Below are positions 7,192 through 16,570 of a stretch of DNA of 30,937 nucleotides, piece by piece. The translations under genes and the position numbers were made by a program. The DNA is from Clostridia bacterium (GTDB lineage: Bacteria; Bacillota; Clostridia; Christensenellales; Aristaeellaceae), in assembly GCA_900754755.1 (NCBI GenBank), contig CAAEEC010000044.1, positions 1-30,937 of the forward strand. Reading direction: 5' to 3'. Position 1 is the stretch's first letter, and every line of letters starts with the position of its first letter. The notes beneath the pieces were generated by a model, which worked only from the letters and a program-made list of their open reading frames with translations, ran no database searches and was not told the DNA's origin.

Positions 7192-7892
7192 CGAACGTAC
7201 ATATTCTATATGAGGACAACCACCTGCTGGCAGTGGTGAAGCCGGTGAACATGCCCGTGCAGCGCGACCGCTCGGGAGACGAGGATTTGCTCTCCCTGCT
7301 CAAGCGCTATATCGCCGAGAAATACCATAAGCCCGGCGAAGCGTATCTGGGGCTGGTACACCGGCTGGACCGGCCAGTGGGGGGAACCATGGTGTTCGCG
7401 CGCACGTCTAAGGCGGCGAGCCGCCTATCCGAAGCGTTCCGCACGCACGCGGTGCAAAAGACCTATTTGTGCGTGGCGCGCGGCGCAATCGCCGCGCCCA
7501 TGAAACTCACGGATTATCTTTTGAAGGACGAACGCACCGGCATGGTGCGCGTGAGCCCCGAAGGCAAGCTCGCGCGGCTCGTCAGCGAGCCCATCGCGCA
7601 AAAGGGCGGCTTCACGCTGCTGCGCGTGCGCCTGCTCACGGGCCGGCCGCATCAGATCCGCGTGCAGCACGCGCACGCGGGCCATCCCCTGTGGGGCGAC
7701 GCGCGCTATGGCAACGGCAAACCCGGCGAACAGATCGCCCTGTGGTCGCACAAGCTGGTTTGCGAGCATCCTACCCGGCGCGAGCCGCTGACCTTTGTTT
7801 CCCTGCCGCCCCTGGCGGGCGCGTGGCGGATGTTTGAAAGCGAGCTGGAGCGCCTTGCCCCGGACTCGAACGATGGAAGTGAAAGGATTTAA
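7185..7892 (+). CDS. RluA-family pseudouridine synthase
   Basis: A 235-residue enzyme that converts uridine to pseudouridine in rRNA or tRNA. The catalytic motif is GLVHRLDRPVGG with Asp62 as nucleophile, and GRPHQIRVQ is the second RluA signature. There is no S4 domain at the N-terminus; the protein begins at once with LYEDNHLLAVVKPVNMPV, the first conserved block. The ATG at 7185 overlaps the preceding stop, and an in-frame extension to 6996 would lie entirely inside the methyltransferase gene. The exact target cannot be read from sequence. Confidence 0.87.
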   Translation: MLANVHILYEDNHLLAVVKPVNMPVQRDRSGDEDLLSLLKRYIAEKYHKPGEAYLGLVHRLDRPVGGTMVFARTSKAASRLSEAFRTHAVQKTYLCVARGAIAAPMKLTDYLLKDERTGMVRVSPEGKLARLVSEPIAQKGGFTLLRVRLLTGRPHQIRVQHAHAGHPLWGDARYGNGKPGEQIALWSHKLVCEHPTRREPLTFVSLPPLAGAWRMFESELERLAPDSNDGSERI

Positions 7893-7897
7893 CGGTG

Positions 7898-8233
7898 ATG
7901 AAGCGTTCCAACGCGCTTTTGGTCTTTCTCGTCTGCCTGCTCGGCGTGCCGCTGGCGGCCTCCGTTTTGCCGGGACTGCACGCCCTCACGCCGGAAGTTG
8001 CGCTGCTGACGGGCGCGCTGCTTGGCGCGTTTCATGTGGTGCTGCGTCCCGTGCTGCGGCTCGTCACCATGCCGCTAGGCTGCATCACGCTGGGCCTGTT
8101 TGGCTTCGCCATCGATGTGGGCCTGCTGTACGCCTGCGACCACTTTATCGATGGTTTTTTCATCGATAGCCTGTTATCCGCGGTGCTCACGGCGCTGTTC
8201 ATCAACGCGCTGTGCGCGCTGTTTCGCAAATAA
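7898..8233 (+). CDS. Phage_holin_4_2/YvlD-type small membrane protein
   Basis: A 111-residue protein made of about four hydrophobic helices, with the family-like phrase FHVVLRPVLRLVTMPLGCITLG in pieces around residues 45-65. The family is named for phage holins, but chromosomal copies such as YvlD of Bacillus are ordinary membrane proteins of unknown role. GTG at 7895 and ATG at 7898 are both possible starts behind AAAGGA; the ATG is given here. It lies 5 bases after the pseudouridine synthase and 21 before the metal-binding protein. No lysis genes are nearby, so a phage origin is not supported. Confidence 0.75.
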   Translation: MKRSNALLVFLVCLLGVPLAASVLPGLHALTPEVALLTGALLGAFHVVLRPVLRLVTMPLGCITLGLFGFAIDVGLLYACDHFIDGFFIDSLLSAVLTALFINALCALFRK

Positions 8234-8254
8234 CGACCCCTGGAGAGAAAAGCC

Positions 8255-9127
8255 ATGAGGAAAAAACTGGTATCTTTGATGCTTGCCCTGTGCCTTTTGC
8301 CGCTGGGCAGCCTGGCGGAAGTGGAGGTGGTGGCCTCGCTGTTTCCGCAATTCGATTTTGCCCGCGCCATCGCGGGCGAGCGCGCCCACGTTTCGCAGTT
8401 GCTGCCGCCCGGGCAGGATAGCCACGGCTACGAACCCTCCATGCGCGAGCTGCTGGCGCTGGGCGAGGCCGACCTGTTCCTGTTCACCGGCGAAACCATG
8501 GAACCCTGGGCCGCGTCGCTGGTGGGCGGCATGGAGGATGGCCCCGCCATTGTGGACGTTTCGGCAGGCGTAAGCGCCGAAAGCGGGCACGAGGCGGCGG
8601 AAGGCGGCGATGAACACAGCCACGACGCGCACATCTGGCTCAACCCGCTCAACGCCATTACCATGTGCGAAAACATCCGCGACGCGCTGATCGGCATTGA
8701 CCCGGAGGGCGAGGCCGTCTACCGCGCGAACGCGGAAGCGCTCATCGCGGATCTTACGGCGCTGGACGAGGCGTTCGCCGCGCTTTCCATCGACCACACG
8801 CTGTTCTTCGCGGGCAAATTCGCCTATTCGCACTTCTTTGCGCGCTATGGCTTCCCCTATATGAGCGCTTACGATTCCTGCTCCGCCGACGCGGAGCCTT
8901 CCGCGCGCCGCATCGTGGAGATGACCCAGGCCATGCTGGACGAGGGCGCGCAGGTTCTCTATGTGGATGAGCTTTGCGATATGCGCGTAGCTTCTTCGCT
9001 CAGCGAGCAGACGGGCGCGCAGATTCGCGTGTTTTACACGTGCCACAACGTCACCCAAGAACAGATGGACGCGGGTGTGACGTACCTCGATTTGATGCGG
9101 GAAAATTTGAAAGGGATTTCTGAATGA
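8255..9127 (+). CDS. znuA: Zinc/manganese ABC transporter substrate-binding protein
   Basis: A 290-residue exported metal-binding protein of the ZnuA/TroA cluster A-I family. The signal peptide (1-21) ends SLA and has no lipobox cysteine, which is odd for a Gram-positive-type importer, where anchoring is usual. Ligand positions: His57 in DSHGYEPS, His126 in DAHIWLNP after a short acidic/His-rich loop (GHEAAEGGDEHSHD), and Glu239 in YVDEL. Where most members have the third His (HDAFGYF-type block) this one reads GKFAYSHFF, so that His is Lys188, with His193 nearby. The stop overlaps the ATPase start (ATGA). Zinc is favoured by the His-rich loop; manganese is possible. Confidence 0.85.
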   Translation: MRKKLVSLMLALCLLPLGSLAEVEVVASLFPQFDFARAIAGERAHVSQLLPPGQDSHGYEPSMRELLALGEADLFLFTGETMEPWAASLVGGMEDGPAIVDVSAGVSAESGHEAAEGGDEHSHDAHIWLNPLNAITMCENIRDALIGIDPEGEAVYRANAEALIADLTALDEAFAALSIDHTLFFAGKFAYSHFFARYGFPYMSAYDSCSADAEPSARRIVEMTQAMLDEGAQVLYVDELCDMRVASSLSEQTGAQIRVFYTCHNVTQEQMDAGVTYLDLMRENLKGISE

Positions 9128-9801
9128 TCGCGCTTTCCCATGTTACGCTCAGCTACGGCGCGCGCCCGGCGGTCGAAGACGTGAGCTTTGCAATCAAGCC
9201 AGGAGAAAACCTGTGCATGGTGGGGCCCAATGGTTCGGGCAAATCCACGCTCATCAAGGGCATGCTCGGCCTGATGAAGCCCGAAGGCGGCGAAATCCGC
9301 CGCGACCCGGGCCTGAAGGTGGCGTATCTGGCGCAGGCGCACACCTTTGAGCGGGATTTTCCCGCCACGGTGTGGGAAATCGTGCTCTCCGGCACGCTGG
9401 GCCGCTCGCTCAATCCGTTATACACGCGCGCGCAAAAGGCCCGCGCCAAAGAGGCGCTGGCGCGCGTGCGCATGCAGGATTTTGCCGGCAAACGCATTGG
9501 CGCGCTTTCCGGCGGGCAGCAGCAGCGCGCGCTGCTGGCGCGCGCCATCGCGCACGAGCCGGAATTGATCGTGATGGACGAGCCGTGCTCCGCGCTCGAC
9601 CCGGTGATCACGCAGGAATTGTACGCGCTGTTCGATGAACTCAAGCGCGAAAAGGGGCTGACGATGTTCATCGCCACGCACGATTGGGAATATGTGCGCG
9701 CGCATGCCGACCGCGTGCTGGTGCTCAACCGCACGCTGCGCTTCCTCGGCCCGGCCAGCGCGTGGCACGCGCACATGGAGGAAGGGGCGATGTGCCAATG
9801 A
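9124..9801 (+). CDS. znuC: Metal ABC transporter ATP-binding protein
   Basis: A 225-residue ABC ATPase energising the importer. Walker A is GPNGSGKS (34-41), the signature LSGGQQQR (128-135), Walker B LIVMDEP (148-154), and the switch His is in IATHDW. It overlaps the binding-protein gene by four bases (ATGA) and the permease gene by four (ATGA), the usual tight coupling of this operon type. Confidence 0.92.
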   Translation: MIALSHVTLSYGARPAVEDVSFAIKPGENLCMVGPNGSGKSTLIKGMLGLMKPEGGEIRRDPGLKVAYLAQAHTFERDFPATVWEIVLSGTLGRSLNPLYTRAQKARAKEALARVRMQDFAGKRIGALSGGQQQRALLARAIAHEPELIVMDEPCSALDPVITQELYALFDELKREKGLTMFIATHDWEYVRAHADRVLVLNRTLRFLGPASAWHAHMEEGAMCQ

Positions 9802-10610
9802 GCGAATTCTGGGCGGTTGTGAGCAATCCTTTGATTGCCCGCGCATTGGTTGTAGGCGCGCTGATCAGTCTGTGCGCCGCCATGCTGGGCGTGGTGCTGG
9901 TGCTCAAGCGGTTCGCCCTCATCGGGCACGGGCTGGGCGAAGTGGGCTTTGCCGCGGTGGCCATCGCCATGGCGGCGGGCGTCGCGCCCATGGCGGTGGC
10001 CATCCCCGCGGTGGTTGCGGCGGGCATCTTCATCATGTGGCTCAACGAGCGCGCGCACACCGGCGGGGACGCGGCCATCGGCATGGTGGCCACCGCCGCG
10101 CTGGCCGTGGGCGTGTTGGTTTCCTCTCTCTCCAGCGGCTTCAAAAACGATGTGTACAACTACATGTTCGGCAGCCTGTATGGCATTTCGGCGGGCGATG
10201 TGTGGCTGTCCGTCGCGCTGTCCAGCGTGGTCATCGCGCTGTTCTTGCTGTTCTTCCACCGCATTTTCGCCGTGACCTACGATGAAATCCATGCGCAGGC
10301 CACGGGCGTCAACGTGCGGTTTTATCACTTTATGATTTCGTTCCTCACGGCGGTCACCGTGGTGCTGGGCATGCGCATGATGGGCGCGATGCTCATCTCC
10401 AGCTTTATCATCTTCCCGGCCATGACCGCGCGGCGGCTGGCTCGCAGCTTTAAGGGCATGATCTTCGCCGCCGCGGGCATCAGCCTGCTCTCCTTTGCCT
10501 GCGGCATGGCCGCGAGTTATCTCTTCGACTTGCCCACCGGCGCGAGCGTGGTGTGCGCGAGCTTGCTCTTTTTGCTGCTCTCGCTACCCAAGCGCGCGAA
10601 GGGCGCGTAA
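9798..10610 (+). CDS. znuB: Metal ABC transporter permease (ABC-3 family)
   Basis: A 270-residue polytopic membrane protein with about eight hydrophobic helices, family ABC-3 (ZnuB/TroC/MntB). Recognisable phrases are GEVGFAAVAIAMAAG and MRMMGAMLISSFIIFPAMTA in the second half. The ATG at 9798 overlaps the ATPase stop as ATGA and follows GAGGAAGGGG. It is the last gene of the rightward run. The next gene is convergent and starts its 3' end 42 bases on. Confidence 0.9.
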   Translation: MSEFWAVVSNPLIARALVVGALISLCAAMLGVVLVLKRFALIGHGLGEVGFAAVAIAMAAGVAPMAVAIPAVVAAGIFIMWLNERAHTGGDAAIGMVATAALAVGVLVSSLSSGFKNDVYNYMFGSLYGISAGDVWLSVALSSVVIALFLLFFHRIFAVTYDEIHAQATGVNVRFYHFMISFLTAVTVVLGMRMMGAMLISSFIIFPAMTARRLARSFKGMIFAAAGISLLSFACGMAASYLFDLPTGASVVCASLLFLLLSLPKRAKGA

Positions 10611-10641
10611 AATCGCGGCCCATCCCATTTCTCAACGATCA

Positions 10642-10667
10642 GAGGCGGAAGCTTATCCCTCCGCCTC
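10642..10667. terminator. Hairpin between convergent genes
   Basis: GAGGCGGA (10642-10649) pairs with TCCGCCTC (10660-10667) around a 10-base loop that contains the stop codon of the leftward gene. No U-run follows in either direction. It may slow or end transcription from both sides, but it is not a canonical terminator. Confidence 0.35.
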
Positions 10668-12827
10668 CATCATATACAGCCGTTCATCGATGGTGCGGAT
10701 GAGCGCTTCGCCATCGATCGCGCCATCGAGATATTGCGAAAGCAGCGCATAGATCTCATCGCCAATGGGCGTGGTGGCGATGTACATGTGCTCGGTGGCT
10801 TGCTGATACGCGCGCAAGCTTTCCGGGCTGACGCGATAGCGCCCCTGCGCAGCGTAGGCGTCGCGTTCTTCGGTGACTGCGCGCAGCTGCTCTTCCAGCC
10901 GGGCGGCCATCATGGGCGCGGGATCGTTTTCCAGTTGGCGCGTGTATTCGGCAATGGTATCCTCGTACTGCCGCATCATCTGCTCGTACATGGAATCCTT
11001 GATGGGCTCGTCCCACCCGGCGATGACCTTCGGCAGAAGCATATCATTCGTGTCCACCGCCTCCGCAAACAGCGCCGCCACATATTCCGTGGCCAGCGCC
11101 TGCTCATCGGAATAGGGATTCACGAAGGCGGCCGTGAAGGATACGAGAATCATGGGCTCCTCGTCCTCATGGTAGGCAAGCAGCGCGGGAATCCTGTCTT
11201 CCGGCTCCAACGCGCTGGGGCTAACGCTGAAGCCTGGCATGTGAAATAGCCACATCTTATCCGCTTCGTAAGGAGTTGCGCCGCCTAGCGCGCCGCTCTC
11301 CTCCAGCGCCTGCCAGTCGATGGCTTCCCAGGCCGAAAGCGCCGCGCGAAACTGCGGCGTATCCAGCCGCAGGGGCCGGCCGTGCGCCTCGCATTGGCGG
11401 ATGTAGTCCGGCACCATGTATTGTAGCAACACGGTGCGCAGGTGCTCCGCCTCCCAGGAAGAAAAGCCGATCTCCTCCTCATATCCCGCCAGCAGTTCCG
11501 GCGCGCGAGAGAGCAAATCAAAGAATTCTACCCACGTTTCGGGATACGCCTCGATGCCCAGGAGCGCAAAGGCCTGCGCGTCAAAGGCGGGCAGATACGT
11601 ATCCGCAAAGTCCAGCGGCACGGCCACGGGCACGCCATCGCGCACCAAATAACGCTGCAGCATGGGATACATTTGCGCGATCTGCCCGGCCAATTCCTCA
11701 TCCGCCAGAGGGGCCATGTAGCCGCGCTCGAACAGGGCACTGTAACCCGAGTCGTTCCCATCCAAGAGGTAAATGTCCGTGTCCGGGGACTGGCGCAGCA
11801 TGTCGCCGAGGATATCGGCATTCGCCCCATCGATGCGGGCGACCTGCACGCCGGGATGCTCCGCCAGAAAATCGTAATACGCGCGATCCATCCACGCCTC
11901 CAGCCGCCCTTCCAGGCGCAATTGGCGCGCCTCTTGCTCCGCGGCCGCCAGCGGCGCCTGATAAACCATGCGTGCGTCGGCCAGGATATACGTGCCCTGC
12001 GCCACTGCGGGCAGGGATGTAAAGGGCCCGGCTGGCGGAAAGGCGGCAAGGATTTGCGCATCGTCCAGGCGCATATCCGCCAGGGCGCACAGGTTGCCGC
12101 CGGAAACGTAGTACAGGGCGTTTGCCGCGCCATCGTAATACAGGCCCGCCGCGTCGCCCGGGAAAACGCCAAGCGGCGCGTAGGCCAGGCCATCGTAGCC
12201 AATCGTGCCCAGTTCCCCGCTCTCGCGCACCGCCAGCATGGCCTGCTCCGTGTAGGGCGCGATGGCGCAAACGCCTTCCATGGCCAGCAGAGCGGCGCTG
12301 CCGTCCGCGCAATCGAAGGCCGCGATTTGCGCCTGCCCATCGCCTGCGCGCACGAGCAGATACAGCGTTTCCCCCTGCGCAAAGGCGCAGGAAAAAGAAA
12401 GCGCGGGGTTCGCTTCGATTTCAATGGGCGACCAGTCCAGCACCTGCGCAAGGCGGGCCTTCGCCGCGCCGCCTTCCCGGGAAAGCGTCAGCAGGGCCCC
12501 GCACTCGACGTAGCTTATGCCGTCCTCTTCGCTGCCCACGCGGGTGAGCAGGCAAACTTCATCCCCCACCTGCACCGGCAGGAGAAATTCATACCACAGG
12601 GGTTCCAGCCCAAAATCCGCCTCCAGCTCGATAGGCAGGATTTCGCCGGAGCCGTCCAGCGCGTGCAGGCCGTTCCCGGCAAACGCGTAGGGCACGCCCT
12701 CCCACAGGAACGCGGCGCAGATGTTGGGCATATCGCTTTGCAACAGCGCCGCGCTTTCGCCTTGCGCGCGCGGCGCGGGGAACAGTGCGAGCAGCAGGCA
12801 CAAGAGCAGTGGAAAAAGACGTTTCAT
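10653..12827 (-). CDS. Secreted propeller-like plus solute-binding-protein fusion
   Basis: A 724-residue exported protein. Residues 1-23 are a signal peptide (MKRLFPLLLCLLLALFPAPR then AQG) without a lipobox. Residues about 30-290 are beta-rich with recurring phrases (YAFAGNGLHALDGSG, TLYLLVRAGDGQAQIAAFD, ALYYVSGGNLCALADM) that suggest a degenerate beta-propeller. From about 300 to 600 the sequence reads like a family 1 extracellular solute-binding protein (AWMDRAYYDFLAEHPGVQV, DIYLLDG, RDGVPVAVPLDF, YPETWVEFFDLL). The last 120 residues are helical and charged. No permease gene is adjacent, so it may be a sensor or part of a transporter encoded elsewhere. GGAGG lies 8 bases ahead of the ATG. 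Family assignments are by eye and the function is unknown. Confidence 0.75.
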   Translation of the reverse strand: MKRLFPLLLCLLLALFPAPRAQGESAALLQSDMPNICAAFLWEGVPYAFAGNGLHALDGSGEILPIELEADFGLEPLWYEFLLPVQVGDEVCLLTRVGSEEDGISYVECGALLTLSREGGAAKARLAQVLDWSPIEIEANPALSFSCAFAQGETLYLLVRAGDGQAQIAAFDCADGSAALLAMEGVCAIAPYTEQAMLAVRESGELGTIGYDGLAYAPLGVFPGDAAGLYYDGAANALYYVSGGNLCALADMRLDDAQILAAFPPAGPFTSLPAVAQGTYILADARMVYQAPLAAAEQEARQLRLEGRLEAWMDRAYYDFLAEHPGVQVARIDGANADILGDMLRQSPDTDIYLLDGNDSGYSALFERGYMAPLADEELAGQIAQMYPMLQRYLVRDGVPVAVPLDFADTYLPAFDAQAFALLGIEAYPETWVEFFDLLSRAPELLAGYEEEIGFSSWEAEHLRTVLLQYMVPDYIRQCEAHGRPLRLDTPQFRAALSAWEAIDWQALEESGALGGATPYEADKMWLFHMPGFSVSPSALEPEDRIPALLAYHEDEEPMILVSFTAAFVNPYSDEQALATEYVAALFAEAVDTNDMLLPKVIAGWDEPIKDSMYEQMMRQYEDTIAEYTRQLENDPAPMMAARLEEQLRAVTEERDAYAAQGRYRVSPESLRAYQQATEHMYIATTPIGDEIYALLSQYLDGAIDGEALIRTIDERLYMMEAEG

Positions 12828-12938
12828 GGATTTCGCCTCCTATTCCGATGGATTTCTCCTTGCGACAGGGACATCGCCTTGCCTAAGCCGAGCAAATGGG
12901 AAAGCCAGTCGCATTTCGCGCACAACAGTCTCATCATC

Positions 12939-12966
12939 AGTATACCATATTTTTTTCTAGAAGCAA
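12939..12966 (-). promoter_or_regulatory. Promoter of the propeller/binding-protein gene
   Basis: Reading leftward: TTGCTT (12966-12961), 16 bases, TATACT (12944-12939), with TGG directly ahead of the -10 (extended -10). The leader to the ATG is about 105 bases. The rest of the stretch from 12828 to 13022 is AT-rich around 12940-13000 and shows no gene. Confidence 0.6.
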
Positions 12967-13022
12967 TATAAACACAAAACATTTTATACATTGCACCTTG
13001 GACTTATCGCGAAAAAGGCGCG

Positions 13023-13054
13023 AAAAAACCCGCCTGCCGCATAGCGGTGGCGGG
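13023..13054 (-). terminator. Intrinsic terminator after the HdeD-like gene
   Basis: Reading leftward: CCCGCC...GGCGGG with an inner CCGC/GCGG stem, directly followed by TTTTTT (13028-13023). It ends the HdeD-like gene 40 bases after its stop. Confidence 0.8.
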
Positions 13055-13093
13055 ATGGCCTATAATGGGCGCGCAAGAATCGATTCGCGCGGT

Positions 13094-13627
13094 TTACCTC
13101 CAAAGGCGATGTGAAAAACAGGCGCGCACAATGGACGTGATGCCCTGCAAAATGAGCAGGATGCCCACCAAGGCGCTGAGGACAAACAGATTCGCAATGG
13201 GGTTTAAGAACGAGAAGAAGCCAACCAGCGCCAGTAGGACGCCCCAAGCCGTAAACCCGCCCCATCCCCGCACGCCAAACCGCTTAAGCTCAAAGGAATT
13301 CACAAACTTGCTAATGCCAGAGAATAGCAGCCACATGCCCACGATGAAGGGCAAAGAAAGCAGGGTGAACGCCTGATGGAACAAGAGAAACAGAGAAAGT
13401 AGTACCGTGAGGATGCCGTCGGCCAGAAACCAGCCGGCGCCGATCATATTGCCATTGCCCTTGGCGAAGATCACGATATCGATGATACCGGAAACCAGCA
13501 TGGCAAGGGCCAAATACAGGCTCATAGAAGCCAACGCCAAGCCCGGATCCGCCAGGCACATAATGCCGCATGCAATCAATAGGATTCCGGCAATGGCCCA
13601 CAAAACGCGCGATACAGTTTGATTCAT
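13094..13627 (-). CDS. HdeD/DUF308-family membrane protein
   Basis: A 177-residue protein of about six hydrophobic helices, with the repeated DUF308 pattern of a helix pair holding small residues (LWAIAGILLIACGIMCLADP, LAMLVSGIIDIVIFAKG, WFLADGILTVLLSLFLLF). Family members include HdeD, linked to acid resistance in E. coli; the biochemical role is unknown. It is monocistronic: a terminator follows and the next gene upstream (atpC) ends at its own terminator. AGAAGGGA precedes the ATG. Confidence 0.8.
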   Translation of the reverse strand: MNQTVSRVLWAIAGILLIACGIMCLADPGLALASMSLYLALAMLVSGIIDIVIFAKGNGNMIGAGWFLADGILTVLLSLFLLFHQAFTLLSLPFIVGMWLLFSGISKFVNSFELKRFGVRGWGGFTAWGVLLALVGFFSFLNPIANLFVLSALVGILLILQGITSIVRACFSHRLWR

Positions 13628-13694
13628 ATAAGTCCCTTCTTTTCACGATGATGCGCCAATTTTGGTTTGCAGGCGCAAAGCGCCCGCACCATGC

Positions 13695-13703
13695 AATATA
13701 GCA
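13695..13703 (-). promoter_or_regulatory. Extended -10 promoter of the HdeD-like gene
   Basis: Reading leftward, TGCTATATT gives an extended -10 (TATATT at 13700-13695) about 70 bases ahead of the HdeD-like start. The -35 (TAGAAC at 17 bases) is weak, which the extended -10 can offset. Confidence 0.45.
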
Positions 13704-13762
13704 CGAATGAACCGCGTGTTCTACGGTATAGCGACAAACTTTTTGGGGATATTTGGTGAACG

Positions 13763-13800
13763 AAAAATGGCGCTGGCGACATGTTTGCCGCCAACGCCAT
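13763..13800 (-). terminator. Terminator of the ATP synthase operon
   Basis: Reading leftward: ATGGCG-t-TGGCG, 10-base loop, CGCCA-g-CGCCAT followed by TTTTT (13767-13763), 23 bases after the atpC stop. It is strong and well placed. Confidence 0.85.
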
Positions 13801-13823
13801 TTATGTTGGTTTGGTACTTTGTT

Positions 13824-14246
13824 TTATTTTCCAATCATGCTGCCGGTGTGCTGTTTCACGCGCAGGCGGTTGATGGAGCGGGCCAACGCGGCCTGAGCCG
13901 AGCGGTATTCGCGGATGCTGTTCTTTTGCAAAATGGCTTCGCGCGCCTCGTCCGCCTCGCGCTGGGCGCGCACCACGTCGATATCCTCGGGGCGCTCCGC
14001 GGAGTCCACCAGGATGAGCACGTCGTTGTGCTCCACCTTGATCATTCCCGCCGAAACCGCGGCGTAGCGCGTTTCGCCCTGGGCAGTGCGGAAGGTGAGC
14101 TCGCCGGGCGAGATGGCGGCGATCATGTTGCTGTGGTGCGCCTGCACGCCATATTGCCCGCTGGCGGTGGGGGCTACCACGGATTCGCACTCGCCCTCGA
14201 AGAACACGCGGTCCGCCGCCAGGATGTGCAGTTGAAACGTGCGCAT
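13824..14246 (-). CDS. atpC: ATP synthase F1 epsilon subunit
   Basis: A 140-residue epsilon subunit of the F1 central stalk, which couples rotation to catalysis and can inhibit hydrolysis through its C-terminal helices. The N-terminal beta-sandwich carries typical phrases (FQLHILAADRVFFEGE, GQYGVQAHHSNMIAAI, PGELTF) and the C-terminal two-helix hairpin starts near residue 88 (DIDVVRAQREADEAREAI). Length is normal. It starts 3 bases after atpD with GGAGGAAT ahead of the ATG and is the last gene of the operon. Confidence 0.95.
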   Translation of the reverse strand: MRTFQLHILAADRVFFEGECESVVAPTASGQYGVQAHHSNMIAAISPGELTFRTAQGETRYAAVSAGMIKVEHNDVLILVDSAERPEDIDVVRAQREADEAREAILQKNSIREYRSAQAALARSINRLRVKQHTGSMIGK

Positions 14247-14249
14247 GGA

Positions 14250-16564
<2,315 letters not shown>

Positions 16565-16570
16565 GGCAGA

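Noticed and set aside
7898..8233. Prophage remnant suggested by the holin-type protein
   Set aside because: The family includes ordinary chromosomal YvlD-like proteins, and no phage gene or attachment site is near.
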